A stretch of DNA of 64,000 bases from Nocardioides silvaticus (GCF_003160695.1 NZ_QGDD01000004.1:186001-250000); one strand, 5' to 3'; counted from the stretch's first letter, positions 48,122 to 59,590 are shown. The notes: a model not told the origin generated them from the sequence alone. Program-made: numbers and translations.

Positions 48122-48391
48122 TCAGGCGGACAGGCTCATCGGGCCGTAGACGACCCGGTCCATCTCGAGCAGGGTGACCGCCTCGACGCCGGCCGCCTTG
48201 AGCTCCGACCAGGTCTCGCCGATCCACGACTCGGCATCGGCCTGGCTCGGGAACCGGCGCTCGCCGTACTCCTCGGCGAGGTCGCCGGGCAGCGCCACCT
48301 CGGCGCCGCCGGCGTCCTCGAGGCGCCACCACCAGGGCCGCTCGGACGGCGTCGGCGGGCGGAAGGTGGGCGGGGGTTCGGGCAGGTTCAT
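48122..48391 (-). CDS. Small conserved protein, unknown function
   Basis: An 89-residue soluble protein beginning MNLPEPPPTFRPPTPSERPWWW, with a Pro-rich start, a Trp cluster and a mixed alpha/beta remainder (SQADAESWIGETWSELKAAGV...VVYGPMSL). I do not recognise a named domain. Its ATG overlaps the gcvT stop by one base (TGATG), so it is translationally coupled to gcvT. Confidence 0.75.
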   Translation of the reverse strand: MNLPEPPPTFRPPTPSERPWWWRLEDAGGAEVALPGDLAEEYGERRFPSQADAESWIGETWSELKAAGVEAVTLLEMDRVVYGPMSLSA

Positions 48392-49533
48392 CAGGACTCC
48401 CGGACCGAGGTGTCGACGAAGGGTGGCTTGACGATCTGGAAGACCTCGCGGCGACCGCGTACGTCGACCGCGACCTCGGCGTCGTCGGCGACCACGGTGG
48501 ACACGAGCGCTAGGCCGATCCCCTGCTTGAGGCTCGGGGAGAACGTGCCCGAGGTGACCTCGCCGAGGAGCACGTCGGGGACGAGCGAGATCGACATGTG
48601 CGGGCGCGGGATGGCACGGCCGGTCGCCTTGAGGCCGACCAGCTTGCGGCGGGCGCCCTTCTCCTTCTCCGCGAGCACGACGTCGCGACCCCAGAACTCC
48701 GGCTTGCTCCAGCCGACAGCCCAGCCGAGGCGCGCCTCGTTGGGGGTGACCGTCGGCCCGATGTCCTGGCCGTGCAGCGGGTAGCCCATCTCGGTGCGCA
48801 GCGTGTCGCGGGCGCCGAGGCCGCACGGGAGGATGCCGAACTCCTCGCCGGCCTCGAGCACCTGGTCCCACAGCTGCGGCGCGACCGCGCGCGGGGCGAT
48901 CAGCTCGTAGCCGCGCTCGCCGGTGTAGCCGGTGCGGCAGACGATGACCTGCTCGCCCTCGACGTCGGCCTCGACGAAGGTGAGGTAGTCGTGCCCTACC
49001 GGCAGGCCGACCTTGGCCAGCACGTCGTCGGAGCGGCTGCCCTGGATGGCGAGCACGGCGTAGTCGGCGTGGTGGTCGACGACCTCGACGCCGTCGGGCG
49101 CCGCTGCCTCGAGCCGCCGGAAGACCTCTGCGTTGTTGGACGCGTTGGGCACGAGCAGCACGTGCTCGTCGTCGCGGTAGTAGCTGAAGATGTCGTCGAC
49201 GATGCCGCCGGTCTCGGCGTCCAGGCAGAGCGTGTACTGCGCCCGGCCCGGGCCGATCCGGCTCAGGTCGTTGCTGAGCGTGCTGTTGACGAACCCGGCG
49301 GCGCCGGGCCCCCGGACCACGATCTTGCCGAGGTGGCTGACGTCGAAGACGCCGACGGAGGTGCGCACCGCGTTGTGCTCCTCCACGATGCCGGAGTACT
49401 GCAGCGGCATGTCCCAGCCCCCGAACTCGGCGAACTTCGCACCGAGGGTCGCGTGGCGGTCGTGCAACGGCGATCGGGACAGCGAGGCGCCTCCCCGTCG
49501 ATCAGCTGGGGCGGGCTGGGATCCGTCGACCAT
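48391..49533 (-). CDS. gcvT: Glycine cleavage system T protein (aminomethyltransferase)
   Basis: A 380-residue folate enzyme that takes the aminomethyl group from lipoylated H protein to form methylenetetrahydrofolate and ammonia. Landmarks: GGWDMPLQYSGIVEEHNAVR, FDVSHLGKI, the catalytic-region Asp in TLSNDLSRI, RTGYTGERGYEL and the C-terminal barrel EVTSGTFSPSL. An N-terminal extension of about 17 residues precedes the conserved LHDRHATLGAKF. A TAGAGT hexamer seven bases upstream suggests a leaderless mRNA. No glycine riboswitch fits in the 56-base gap to divergent pepA. Confidence 0.93.
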   Translation of the reverse strand: MVDGSQPAPADRRGGASLSRSPLHDRHATLGAKFAEFGGWDMPLQYSGIVEEHNAVRTSVGVFDVSHLGKIVVRGPGAAGFVNSTLSNDLSRIGPGRAQYTLCLDAETGGIVDDIFSYYRDDEHVLLVPNASNNAEVFRRLEAAAPDGVEVVDHHADYAVLAIQGSRSDDVLAKVGLPVGHDYLTFVEADVEGEQVIVCRTGYTGERGYELIAPRAVAPQLWDQVLEAGEEFGILPCGLGARDTLRTEMGYPLHGQDIGPTVTPNEARLGWAVGWSKPEFWGRDVVLAEKEKGARRKLVGLKATGRAIPRPHMSISLVPDVLLGEVTSGTFSPSLKQGIGLALVSTVVADDAEVAVDVRGRREVFQIVKPPFVDTSVRES

Positions 49534-49540
49534 GACGGCG

Positions 49541-49546
49541 ACTCTA
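49541..49546 (-). promoter_or_regulatory. -10 hexamer for leaderless gcvT mRNA
   Basis: TAGAGT ends seven bases before the ATG at 49533. Confidence 0.5.
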
Positions 49547-49576
49547 CCGACGTCCTCGGCGGTGGAGACGGCCGTC

Positions 49577-49582
49577 TACCCT
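49577..49582 (+). promoter_or_regulatory. -10 hexamer for leaderless pepA mRNA
   Basis: TACCCT ends seven bases before the ATG at 49590, in the 56-base gap shared with the divergent gcvT promoter. Confidence 0.5.
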
Positions 49583-49589
49583 CGCCTGC

Positions 49590-51092
49590 ATGACGTCGTT
49601 CGCGCTGCGTACCGCCAGCCCTGCCAAGACCCGGGCGGAAGCGGTCGTCGTGGGTGTGGTGCCCGCTGCTCGCGGTCGCTCGGGCGGCGCGCGGCTGGCG
49701 CCGGGCGGCGAGGACATCGCCGCAGCGTACGGCCGCAAGCTCTCGCCGCTGCTCGCCACGCTGGGCCTGACCGGCAAGCCGGGCGAGGTGGCGAAGGTGC
49801 CGACCAGCGGTGCGATCGGCTCGCCGCTCCTGGTGCTCGTCGGCCTCGGCGCCGACCCCGACCAGATCGCTCTCCGGCGAGCGGCCGGTGCCGCTGCGCG
49901 GGCCGTCACGAACGCGGCCTCGGTCGCGCTCGCGCTGCCGGCCGAGTCGCCCGAGCAGGTGCGGGCGGTGCTCGAGGGCTACCGGCTCGGCGGCTACACG
50001 TTCACCCGCTACAAGAGCGGCTCCTCACCCTCCGGTCCGGCCGAGATCGTCGTACTCTCCTCGGCGGCGCGGCGCAAGGAGACCGTCGCCGCCTTCGACG
50101 AGGCACAGCTCGTGGCCGACGCCGTCATCGCGACCCGCGACTGGGTGAACACTCCCCCGGGCGACCTGACGCCGGAGATCTTCGCCGATGCGATCGCAGG
50201 CGACGCCCGCTCGGTGAAGGGCGTCAAGGCGACGGTCTTCGACGAGACACAGCTCGCGGACATGGGGTGCGGCGGGATCCTGGGCGTCGGCGCCGGGTCG
50301 GACGCACCGCCGCGGCTGGTGGAGCTGGAGTACCGGCCGCCGAGGTCCGCCGGTCCCGTCCCGCACCTCGCGCTCGTCGGCAAGGGCATCACGTTCGACT
50401 CCGGCGGCCTCACCATCAAGCCAGCCGCGAGCATGCCGACGATGAAGGAGGACATGGCCGGCGCCGCGGCCATGGTGCAGGCGGTGTTCACGGTTGCCCG
50501 GCTCGGCCTGCCGGTCCGCGTCACCGGCATCGCGGCGCTGGCGGAGAACATGGTCGGCGGCGCCTCGTTCCGGCCGGGCGACGTGCTGACGACGTACGGC
50601 GGGCTGACGGTCGAGGTCTCCAACACCGATGCCGAGGGCCGGTTGGTGCTGGCCGACGCGCTCGGTCGCGCCGTGGAGCGCAAGCCCGACCTGGTCGTCG
50701 ACATCGCCACCCTCACCGCCCACATGTCGCTGGCGCTCGGCGACCGGATGTGCGGCGTGATGGGTGACGACGAAGCGGTCGCGCGGGTGCTCGCGGCTGC
50801 CGCTGCGGGTGGCGAGGACGCGTGGCCGATGCCGATCCCCGAGCACATGGAGGAGCGGATCCGCACCTCCAAGGTCGCCGACCTGTCCCAGCACGACTGG
50901 ATCCGCTGGGGCGGCGGGCTCTTCGCCGCCGCGTTCCTCCGCGAGTTCACCAGCGGCCTCCCCTGGGCCCACCTCGACATCGCCGGGCCAGCCTTCAACA
51001 AGGGCGGCCCCGTCGGTCACTGGACCTCGGGCGCGACCGGCTACGGCGTCGCCACGCTCGTCGAGGTCGCGCGCTCACTGGTCGTCGAGTAG
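49590..51092 (+). CDS. pepA: Leucyl aminopeptidase (M17)
   Basis: A 500-residue cytosolic two-metal aminopeptidase. The catalytic domain carries GKGITFDSGGLTIKPA (metal Lys/Asp, about 263-278) and NTDAEGRLVLADAL (about 344-357), both intact; the N-terminal macrodomain-like half is typical. The gene ends ...ARSLVVE-TAG, and the last codons belong to a copy of the GTCGTCGAGTAG repeat, which therefore supplies the stop codon just as in htpX. It is divergent from gcvT and convergent with the small gene at 51128. Confidence 0.93.
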   Translation: MTSFALRTASPAKTRAEAVVVGVVPAARGRSGGARLAPGGEDIAAAYGRKLSPLLATLGLTGKPGEVAKVPTSGAIGSPLLVLVGLGADPDQIALRRAAGAAARAVTNAASVALALPAESPEQVRAVLEGYRLGGYTFTRYKSGSSPSGPAEIVVLSSAARRKETVAAFDEAQLVADAVIATRDWVNTPPGDLTPEIFADAIAGDARSVKGVKATVFDETQLADMGCGGILGVGAGSDAPPRLVELEYRPPRSAGPVPHLALVGKGITFDSGGLTIKPAASMPTMKEDMAGAAAMVQAVFTVARLGLPVRVTGIAALAENMVGGASFRPGDVLTTYGGLTVEVSNTDAEGRLVLADALGRAVERKPDLVVDIATLTAHMSLALGDRMCGVMGDDEAVARVLAAAAAGGEDAWPMPIPEHMEERIRTSKVADLSQHDWIRWGGGLFAAAFLREFTSGLPWAHLDIAGPAFNKGGPVGHWTSGATGYGVATLVEVARSLVVE

Positions 51093-51126
51093 TCCGAGCC
51101 CCTGGGCGAGGACGTATCGAGACGCC
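51081..51126 (+). repeat. Single copy of the 46-base GTCGTCGAGTAG...GACGCC repeat
   Basis: The unit matches copy 1 of the htpX array with very few changes. Its first 12 bases are the last three codons and stop of pepA; its end lies one base before the stop of the convergent gene at 51128. Confidence 0.88.
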
Positions 51127-51127
51127 C

Positions 51128-51520
51128 TCAGTCCCGCGGCTTGTACGGCGGGTAGTCCGCCGCCTTCTGCTCCTTGCGCTTCCGGGAGTTGTAGTCGCGC
51201 ATCCGCTGCGGGATGCCGACCACCGCGGCGTCGTACGACGGGACCTGGTGGCGGTTGCAGAAGTCGTGCGCCCACTTCACGCCGGGCACCCGGCGGCGGG
51301 TCCACTCGCCGTCGTGCGCGACCAGCAGCAGCGTCACCTCGCTGACGGCGGTGCGGGGCTCCACGAAGCCCTCCACGCCGCGCCGCTCGGCGACCCACTC
51401 GTGCAGATGGGCCTCGTCGACCTTGTCGGCGGCGCGCACGCGCGTCGACCCGGTGCGGGCGGCGTCCTTGGCCGGCCCGCTCATCTTCGGTCCCCTCCGG
51501 AACCGGTCGAACAACCCCAT
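51128..51520 (-). CDS. Conserved actinobacterial protein, unknown function
   Basis: A 130-residue soluble protein beginning MGLFDRFRRGPKMSGPAKDA, with a central alpha/beta stretch (HLHEWVAERRGVEGFVEPRT, VSEVTLLLVAHDGEWTRRRV) and a basic tail ending YPPYKPRD. Similar small proteins sit next to lpdA in many actinobacteria, sometimes labelled oxidoreductase without good reason. TAGACT lies six bases before the ATG. It is divergent from lpdA. Confidence 0.8.
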   Translation of the reverse strand: MGLFDRFRRGPKMSGPAKDAARTGSTRVRAADKVDEAHLHEWVAERRGVEGFVEPRTAVSEVTLLLVAHDGEWTRRRVPGVKWAHDFCNRHQVPSYDAAVVGIPQRMRDYNSRKRKEQKAADYPPYKPRD

Positions 51521-51526
51521 GCCGGG

Positions 51527-51532
51527 AGTCTA
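51527..51532 (-). promoter_or_regulatory. -10 hexamer for a leaderless mRNA
   Basis: TAGACT ends six bases before the ATG at 51520. Confidence 0.5.
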
Positions 51533-51612
51533 CTGATGAGTACGCGGGCCGTTGCGCACCGTGTGGCCCGTGGTGCAAGGATGGGCGCACTCGACAGAGA
51601 GGGAGGACAGCG

Positions 51613-53016
51613 GTGGCCGAGGCCGACGGCGACAACGAGGTCGACGTTCTGATCCTGGGCGCGGGTTCCGGCGGCTACGCCTGCGCCCTGCGCGCCGCCC
51701 AGCTCGGCCTCAGCGTGGCGCTGGTCGAGCAGGGCAAGCTCGGCGGCACCTGCCTCCACGTCGGCTGCATCCCGACCAAGGCACTGCTGCACGCCGCCGA
51801 GGTCGCCGACTCCACCCGGGAGGCCGAGACCTTCGGCGTCCTGGCGAAGTACGACGGCATCGACGCCGCCGCCGTCCGCAACTACGCCGACGGCGTGGTC
51901 AACCGGCTGTTCAAGGGTCTCACCGGCCTCATCAAGAGCCGCGGCATCCGCGTCGTCGAGGGCCGCGGCACCCTGACCGGGCCGAAGCAGGTCACCGTCG
52001 AGGGCGCCGACGGCACTACCGTCCTCACCGGCCGCAACGTCGTGCTGGCGACCGGCTCCGAACCGCGGCTGCTGCCCGACATCGAGCCCGACGGCACCCA
52101 CGTCCTGACCTCCGACGACGCCCTGCGCCTCGACCGTGTGCCGAGGTCCGCGGTCGTGCTCGGTGGCGGCGTCATCGGCTGCGAGTTCGCCAGCGTCTGG
52201 CGCAGCTTCGGCGCCGAGGTCACCATCGTCGAGGCGCTCCCCCGGCTGGTGCCGCCCGAGGACGCCGCGTCGTCGGCCGCCCTCGAGCGGGCGTTCCGCA
52301 AGCGCGGCATCACCGCACGCACCGGCACCTCGGTCACCGGCGTCGCCACCTCCGAGGAGGGCGTGGTCGTCACGCTGTCGGACGACAGCGAGCTGCGCGC
52401 CGACGTGCTCCTCGTCGCGGTGGGTCGGGGCCCCCGCACCGCCGGCCTCGGCTACGAAGAGCACGGCATCACCCTGGACCGGGGCTTCGTCACGGTCGAC
52501 GACCACTGCCGCACCGGCGTGGACGGCGTCTGGGCGGTCGGCGACATCGTGCCCGGTCTGCAGCTCGCACACCGCGGCTTCCAGCAGGGCATCTTCGTCG
52601 CCGAGCAGATCGCCGGACTGGCGCCACAGCCGATCGACGAGCGCGGCATCCCGCGGGTGACCTACTCACGGCCCGAGGTCGCGTCGGTCGGGCTGACCGA
52701 GGAGCAGGCGAAGGAGGAGTACGGCGACGACGGCGTCACCGCGCTCACCTACGACCTCGGCGGCAACGGCAAGTCCCAGATCCTGCGCACCCAGGGCTTC
52801 GTCAAGCTGGTCCGCCAGGTCGAAGGTCCCGTCGTGGGTGTCCACATGGTCGGCGAGCGGGTGGGCGAGCTGATCGGCGAGGCCCAGCTGGTCTACGGCT
52901 GGGAAGCGCACGCCGACGACGTCGCCCCGTTGGTCCACGCCCACCCGACCCAGAACGAGGCCCTGGGCGAGGCCTTCCTCGCCCTGGCCGGCAAGCCCCT
53001 GCACGCCCACAGCTGA
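51613..53016 (+). CDS. lpdA: Dihydrolipoyl dehydrogenase (E3)
   Basis: A 467-residue flavoprotein that reoxidises the lipoamide of 2-oxoacid dehydrogenases and the glycine cleavage system. Redox Cys47 and Cys52 lie in [16 protein letters not shown] binding uses [16 protein letters not shown] binding [13 protein letters not shown], the second FAD site GVWAVGDIV, and the C-terminal catalytic His-Glu pair [10 protein letters not shown]. The start is GTG with GAGGGAGGAC upstream. The E2 gene follows after 44 bases, so the two form an operon. Confidence 0.95.
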   Translation: MAEADGDNEVDVLILGAGSGGYACALRAAQLGLSVALVEQGKLGGTCLHVGCIPTKALLHAAEVADSTREAETFGVLAKYDGIDAAAVRNYADGVVNRLFKGLTGLIKSRGIRVVEGRGTLTGPKQVTVEGADGTTVLTGRNVVLATGSEPRLLPDIEPDGTHVLTSDDALRLDRVPRSAVVLGGGVIGCEFASVWRSFGAEVTIVEALPRLVPPEDAASSAALERAFRKRGITARTGTSVTGVATSEEGVVVTLSDDSELRADVLLVAVGRGPRTAGLGYEEHGITLDRGFVTVDDHCRTGVDGVWAVGDIVPGLQLAHRGFQQGIFVAEQIAGLAPQPIDERGIPRVTYSRPEVASVGLTEEQAKEEYGDDGVTALTYDLGGNGKSQILRTQGFVKLVRQVEGPVVGVHMVGERVGELIGEAQLVYGWEAHADDVAPLVHAHPTQNEALGEAFLALAGKPLHAHS

Positions 53017-53060
53017 TCTCCACCGACAACCTGGTTCACAAGAGCGAAGACGAGGATTTC

Positions 53061-54904
<1,844 letters not shown>

Positions 54905-54905
<1 letters not shown>

Positions 54906-55261
54906 TGGCGCGTTACGAGCTGAACGACGCCGCGGTCGCCAAGGCCCGGTCGCTGATCGAGGGCAGGCAGTACGTCCTCGACAGCGACTGGGGCGAGGTC
55001 CAGCCGAACGCCGCGGCGGACAACGCCTTCCTCGAGCGCCATACCTGGAACGACTACGCCGCCTGGCACCTCGGGCTCACCGTCGGCGCGAACGACGAGA
55101 CGAAGGCGCGCTACGCCTTCGTGTACGGCGACTACCGCCGGGTCCACCGCACCGGCCTGATCGCCTGCGTGTACCGCGCCGCGGAGTGGCGCCACAAGAA
55201 GGTCGAGGTCGCGGCTTACGAGCTGCTCCAGTTGCTGGACCGGACCGCCGGGATCGACTGA
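54905..55261 (+). CDS. Conserved hypothetical protein
   Basis: A 118-residue soluble protein beginning MARYELNDAAVAKARSLIEG. It has the marks of a conserved small family: DSDWGEVQPNAAADNAFLER, YAAWHLGLTVGANDETKARYAFVYGDYRRVHRTGL and a closing helix YELLQLLDR. I do not recall an assigned function. The ATG overlaps the sucB stop (TGATG), so it is coupled to the E2 gene and may belong to the same operon. Confidence 0.82.
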
Positions 55262-55273
55262 GGTCGACGCCCC

Positions 55274-56224
55274 TCAGCGCCGAGTTGTCGTCATGGTCGT
55301 CTCCACGTCGACCTCGGACTCGACACGGCTGCCGTCGACGTCCACCACCAGGGTGGTCGACCCCGTTGACGCGGCCGAGGACGGCAACAGGTCGCCCACC
55401 GTGCCGGAGGCATCGCCGCTGCCGGTCGTAGAGCCACGCACCAGCTCTGCCCCGTCGATGTCACCGGGCTCGAACGTCCCCTCTACCTCCAACGACATCT
55501 CGTAGGCGTCGCCGTCGAGCTCCTCGAGCACGTAGGTCGTCGCCTGCGTCAGGACCAGCCCGTTCGACTCCGTGGTGCTGACCACGCGCCAGGACGCGCC
55601 TTCGCCCACCGGCTCCGACGGGAAGGCGACACTGCCGATCGACAGCGAGTCGGCGATCTGCTCGACGACCTGGTGGGCCGCCGGCGGCGCGTCGTCGGGC
55701 AGCGAGAACCGGGTGTCGAGGACCGCACCGGACCGCGACTGCTCGAGGGTGACAGCGAGGCCCCGGACGACATCGAGCCCGGACTCGATCCCCGTCACCA
55801 GGTCCTCGGGCAGCCCCGAGTCGTCGACCTCGACCTCGTCGAAGATGGTGCGGACGGTCACCACGTCCTCGGTGACCTCCAGGACCTCCGTGGAGGTGTT
55901 CGTGCTCATCGGCACCGCCGGAGACGGTCTGGGACCGAACGACGTCGTCATCGTGAGCTGCTGGCTGCTCTCGTACTCGTCGCCGACCTCGGGGTCCGGC
56001 AGTGCGACGACACGCGGTTCGGCACCCGTGTCCAGGACCTCGACCTCTTCGGCAGTCTGCGGCGCCGGGTCGGTGGCCTCGGGCTCGGACGCTGCCGACG
56101 ACGTCGGCTCCGCCTCCGGTTCCGCACGGTCGTCGGCCCCCTCACCACAGGCCGCCAGTGCCAGCGCGCACGTCGCGACGGCTGCGATGACGCGCCACCG
56201 GGTCGACGAGGTGTTGTTGGACAT
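55274..56224 (-). CDS. Putative lipoprotein, unknown function
   Basis: A 316-residue protein with an N-terminal signal and a lipobox-like ALAAC at about 21-25, followed by a Glu/Pro/Ser-rich stretch and a beta-rich domain of unknown fold ending in a Thr/Arg tail. The ATG 56224 has GGGGGAGG about 10 bases upstream; longer open frames upstream run into the repeat array and are not coding. It is convergent with the 118-residue gene at 54905, 12 bases apart. Confidence 0.75.
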   Translation of the reverse strand: MSNNTSSTRWRVIAAVATCALALAACGEGADDRAEPEAEPTSSAASEPEATDPAPQTAEEVEVLDTGAEPRVVALPDPEVGDEYESSQQLTMTTSFGPRPSPAVPMSTNTSTEVLEVTEDVVTVRTIFDEVEVDDSGLPEDLVTGIESGLDVVRGLAVTLEQSRSGAVLDTRFSLPDDAPPAAHQVVEQIADSLSIGSVAFPSEPVGEGASWRVVSTTESNGLVLTQATTYVLEELDGDAYEMSLEVEGTFEPGDIDGAELVRGSTTGSGDASGTVGDLLPSSAASTGSTTLVVDVDGSRVESEVDVETTMTTTRR

Positions 56225-56359
56225 CCGAGACCTCCCCCACAAACAACCTGCACAGGCTTTCACATCCTGGGCTCGCGCCGGCGCAGGGGGCTGCGCACGT
56301 TGCGACCTCTCGCCACGCCCTCGCCTGGCGGCACGAGCAACTCGACGATCAACTTGCGG

Positions 56360-57287
56360 CGACCCGGTCGTCGAGTAGGAGCAAGCGCAGCCGCGACCCG
56401 GTCGTCGAGTAGGAGCGAGCGCAGCCGCGACCCGGTCGTCGAGTAGGAGCGAGCGCAGCCGCGACCCGGTCGTCGAGTAGGAGCGAGCGCAGCCGCGACC
56501 CGGTCGTCGAGTAGGAGCGAGCGCAGCGAGCGACGTATCGAGACGCCGCAACCAGAGCACCCACGACCCCCACGCACCTCACCGCGTCTCGATACGACCT
56601 CGCGCCAGAGCGCTCGGCCTACTCGACGACCAAGAGGAGCGCCAGAGCGCTCGGCCTACCCCAACTGACGGCGACCCGGTCGTCGAGTAGGAGCGAGCGC
56701 AGCCGCGACCCGGTCGTCGAGTAGGAGCGAGCGCAGCCGCGACCCGGTCGTCGAGTAGGAGCGAGCGCAGCCGCGACCCGGTCGTCGAGTAGGAGCGAGC
56801 GCAGCGAGCGACGTATCGAGACGCCGCAAGCCGCGACCCGGTCGTCGAGTAGGAGCGAGCGCAGCCGCGACCCGGTCGTCGAGTAGGAGCGAGCGCAGCC
56901 GCGACCCGGTCGTCGAGTAGGAGCGAGCGCAGCGAGCGACGTATCGAGACGCCGCAAGCAGAGCACGCACGGCCGCCACGCACCTCACCGCGTCTCGATA
57001 CGGCCTCGCGCCAGAGCGCTCGGCCTACTCGACGACCAAGAGAAGCGCCAGAGCGCTCGGCCTACTCGACGACCAAGAGAAGCGCCAGAGCGCTCGGCCT
57101 ACTCGACGACCGAGAGGAGCGCCAGCGCGCTCGTCCTACCCCAACTGACGGCGACCCGGTCGTCGAGTAGGAGCGAGCGCAGCGAGCGACGTATCGAGAC
57201 GCCGCAAGCAGAGCACCCACGGCCCCCACGCACCTCACCGCGTCTCGATACGGCCTCGCGCCAGAGCGCTCGGCCTACTCGACGACC
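56360..57287. repeat. Array of about 13 direct 34-bp and about 7 inverted repeat units
   Basis: Forward 34-base units (CGACCCGGTCGTCGAGTAGG + AGCGAGCGCAGC...) occur in runs: five from 56360, four from 56672, three from 56834, one at 57152. Each run ends with GCGAGCGACGTATCGAGACGCC. Inverted units (GCGTCTCGATACG...CGCGCCAGAGCGCTCGGCCT then ACTCGACGACC) follow each block: one full at about 56585, three at about 56990-57112, one at about 57240, plus truncated ones. So the array is three copies of a direct-run plus inverted-unit module. The ends GTCGTCGAGTAG and GTATCGAGAC are those of the 46-base repeats elsewhere. No gene is seen between 56225 and 57330. Confidence 0.9.
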
Positions 57288-57330
57288 GTCGACGACTGAG
57301 GGTCGACCACCGACCTGACACTCTGGAGTC

Positions 57331-58230
57331 ATGCCAGCACTGTCGATCGTCATGGCGGGCAGCTCCGGTTTTCTGGGGACCCATCTGCGCAATGAGCTCG
57401 AGGGGCGGGGGCACAGCGTGACGGCGCTCGTCCGCCGTCCGACGACCGAGGACGACGAGTCTCGATGGGACCCCGCCCACGGGAAGGTCGACCAGGGCGT
57501 GATCGACGGAGCCGACGTCGTCATCAACCTCGCGGGAGCGCCGACCATCGGCAACCCGCACTCCAAGAAGTGGTCGACGGCGTTGCGGGAGTCCCGGGTC
57601 GACACGACGAGGACGCTGGCGGAGGCGATCGCGAAGGCCCCCACCCCGCCGTACTTCGTCGCCGGCAACGCCGTCGCGTGGTACGGCGACCACGGGGCGG
57701 TCGAGCTCACCGAGTCGGCCGACAGCCGGGGGCACACGCTGATGACGACGGTGTGCCGGGACTGGCAGGCGGCGGCCCAGCCCGCGCTCGATGCCGGCGG
57801 TCGGGTGGTCTTTCTGCGGACGGCGCCGGTCATGGACAAGGCAGGGGCGCCGCTCAAGCAGCTGAAGCTGCTGTTCCAGGCCGGGCTCGGGGGAAAGCTG
57901 GGCAACGGTCGGCAGCACATGCCGATGATCTCGTTGCGCGACTGGGTCGGCGCCGCGGCGTACCTCACCGAGCACCCGACCGCCTCCGGGCCGGTCAACA
58001 TGACCTGCGTCGAGACGCCGACGAACGCCGAGTTCACGCAGGCGCTGGCGAAGGCGGTCCGCCGGCCGGCAATCGCGCCGGTGCCGGGCCCGCTGCTCAA
58101 GGTCGCGGCGGGGCGGGTGGCCCCCGAGGTGCTGGGCTCGGTGAACACCCGGCCGCAGGCCCTGCTGGACCTCGGCTACGAGTTCTCCGACCCCCACGTG
58201 ACGGCGGTCGTGGCCAGCGGTCTGGCGTAG
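57331..58230 (+). CDS. NAD(P)-dependent epimerase-like protein (TIGR01777/YfcH type)
   Basis: A 299-residue extended short-chain-dehydrogenase protein. The dinucleotide site is GSSGFLGTHL; NLAGAPTIG and WYGDHGAVELTE are landmarks of the YfcH/TIGR01777 group, which lacks a settled function, and the final DUF1731-like stretch reads [20 protein letters not shown] has GGAG upstream (CTCTGGAGTC). It begins 43 bases after the repeat array. Its end overlaps the convergent gene at 58176 by 55 bases. Confidence 0.87.
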   Translation: MPALSIVMAGSSGFLGTHLRNELEGRGHSVTALVRRPTTEDDESRWDPAHGKVDQGVIDGADVVINLAGAPTIGNPHSKKWSTALRESRVDTTRTLAEAIAKAPTPPYFVAGNAVAWYGDHGAVELTESADSRGHTLMTTVCRDWQAAAQPALDAGGRVVFLRTAPVMDKAGAPLKQLKLLFQAGLGGKLGNGRQHMPMISLRDWVGAAAYLTEHPTASGPVNMTCVETPTNAEFTQALAKAVRRPAIAPVPGPLLKVAAGRVAPEVLGSVNTRPQALLDLGYEFSDPHVTAVVASGLA

Positions 58231-58778
58231 GCCGCCGCCATCCGCCAGGAGCCGTCGTCGAGCCGGAAGACGAGGCGACGCGTCGTCAGGCCGTCCCGGG
58301 GCAGCACCCGCCCGTGGCCACCGCCGACCGGCACCGCGATGGCGTCGGCGAGCCGATCGGTCACGTCGAGCACGATCCGGCGGTCCGTCCGCACCCGCAG
58401 CTCGACCGAGAGCACCTGCATCGTCAGCCGCCGCACCCGCAGTCCGCGCTCGACCCAACGACGGAGCATCGCGACGTCGTGCGCCCCTACCCGCGCGCCG
58501 GGCTGGTAGATCCGACGCAGCGCCCGCACGTCACCCGAGGACCACGCCGCGGACCGCGCCCGGTCCCAGTCGCGCAGCACGCTCACCGCCGACGCCGCCT
58601 CGGTGATCGTCATCGTCGACGGCCGCGGCACGGCGGGCGAGGGTGCCGGGCTGCTGCGGTGCTCCTCCCCCGGTTCCGACCGCAGCAGCCCGGCGATGAC
58701 CAACGCGACCGCCGCCACGACGATCACCGCGGCTACGGCGATCGTCGTGCGCGCCATGGGGTCGCCTGCGTCGGTCAT
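58176..58778 (-). CDS. Membrane-anchored protein of unknown function
   Basis: A 200-residue protein with one N-terminal membrane segment (about 9-32), a short Pro/Ser linker and an extracytoplasmic domain of about 140 residues ([20 protein letters not shown]...[12 protein letters not shown]) whose layout resembles SnoaL/NTF2-like or Mce-associated small domains, without enough evidence to assign it. Start ATG 58778. Its 3' end overlaps the convergent epimerase-like gene by 55 bases. Confidence 0.7.
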   Translation of the reverse strand: MTDAGDPMARTTIAVAAVIVVAAVALVIAGLLRSEPGEEHRSSPAPSPAVPRPSTMTITEAASAVSVLRDWDRARSAAWSSGDVRALRRIYQPGARVGAHDVAMLRRWVERGLRVRRLTMQVLSVELRVRTDRRIVLDVTDRLADAIAVPVGGGHGRVLPRDGLTTRRLVFRLDDGSWRMAAAYARPLATTAVTWGSENS

Positions 58779-58836
58779 GGCTCAGTCCTACCGCTCCTGG
58801 GCCGGCAGCGCATCCAGTGATCCACAGGCCGCCGAG

Positions 58837-58842
58837 TACCCT
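58837..58842 (+). promoter_or_regulatory. -10 hexamer for leaderless lipB mRNA
   Basis: TACCCT ends six bases before the GTG at 58849, the same hexamer as at pepA. Confidence 0.5.
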
Positions 58843-58848
58843 CGTGAC

Positions 58849-59577
58849 GTGACCGATCTGCAGTTCGAGGAGGCCGGACTCGGCCCCGACGCGATCGACT
58901 ACCTCGACGCCTGGGAGCTGCAGCGGCGGGTGCACGCAGAAGTCTCCGCCGGCGAGCGCCCGGACACCGTGCTCCTGCTCGAGCACCCACCCGTCTTCAC
59001 CGCCGGCGGGCGCACCGAACCGCGCGAGCGGCCGGTCGACCCGGGCGGCGCAGCCATCGTCGACGTCGACCGCGGCGGCAAGATCACCTTCCACGGTCCC
59101 GGCCAGCTGGTCGGCTACCCGATCGTCCGGCTCCCCGACCTGAGGGTCGTCGACTACGTCCGCCGGCTGGAGGAGGCGCTGATCGCGGTCTGCGCCGACC
59201 TCGGCGTGGCGACGAGCCGGGTGCCGGGGCGCAGCGGCGTCTGGGTCGCCGCCGACGGCCGGGGACCCCAGCGCAAGGTCGCCGCCATCGGCATCCGCGT
59301 CAGCCGCGGCGTCACGCTGCACGGGTTCGCGATCAACTGCGACGTCGACCTCGGCTGGTACGACCGCTTCATCCCCTGCGGCATCGACGACGCCGGCGTC
59401 ACCTCCCTCAGCCAGGAGCTGGGCCGCGACGTCACCGTCCAAGAGGTGCTGCCCTCGGTACGACGCCACCTGGCCGACCTCCTCGCCTGGCAGCCGTACG
59501 ACGCCACGCCGCCCTACGAGCCGCGCCCCGAGCCCGGTCGCACGCCGCGGGTCCCGGTGCTCACTCCCGGCGCCTGA
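58849..59577 (+). CDS. lipB: Octanoyl-[acyl-carrier-protein]:protein octanoyltransferase
   Basis: A 242-residue cysteine/lysine acyltransferase that moves octanoate from ACP to the lipoyl domains of E2 and GcvH proteins. The motifs [16 protein letters not shown], the catalytic Lys in [10 protein letters not shown] and the Cys in [15 protein letters not shown] are all present. GTG 58849 is chosen because the family starts here ([12 protein letters not shown]) and a -10 hexamer lies six bases before it; the frame is open further upstream. lipA is separated from it by a DinB-like gene and an ABC exporter. Confidence 0.94.
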   Translation: MTDLQFEEAGLGPDAIDYLDAWELQRRVHAEVSAGERPDTVLLLEHPPVFTAGGRTEPRERPVDPGGAAIVDVDRGGKITFHGPGQLVGYPIVRLPDLRVVDYVRRLEEALIAVCADLGVATSRVPGRSGVWVAADGRGPQRKVAAIGIRVSRGVTLHGFAINCDVDLGWYDRFIPCGIDDAGVTSLSQELGRDVTVQEVLPSVRRHLADLLAWQPYDATPPYEPRPEPGRTPRVPVLTPGA

Positions 59578-59590
59578 CCGACCACGCAGC

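Noticed and set aside
49534..49589. Glycine riboswitch before gcvT
   Set aside because: Only 56 bases separate gcvT from divergent pepA and a -10 hexamer lies seven bases from the gcvT start, leaving no leader.
51552..53060. A long N-terminal extension of the E2 protein
   Set aside because: It overlaps lpdA in another frame; the lipoyl domain begins directly at ATG 53061 behind a ribosome site.
56360..57287. CRISPR array
   Set aside because: Direct units of 34 bp abut each other without unique spacers, inverted units are mixed in, and no cas gene is near.
56260..57292. Short minus-strand frames with repeated SLLLDDRVAAALAPTRRPG peptides
   Set aside because: They are translations of the 34-bp repeat units, have no ribosome sites and change frame between units.
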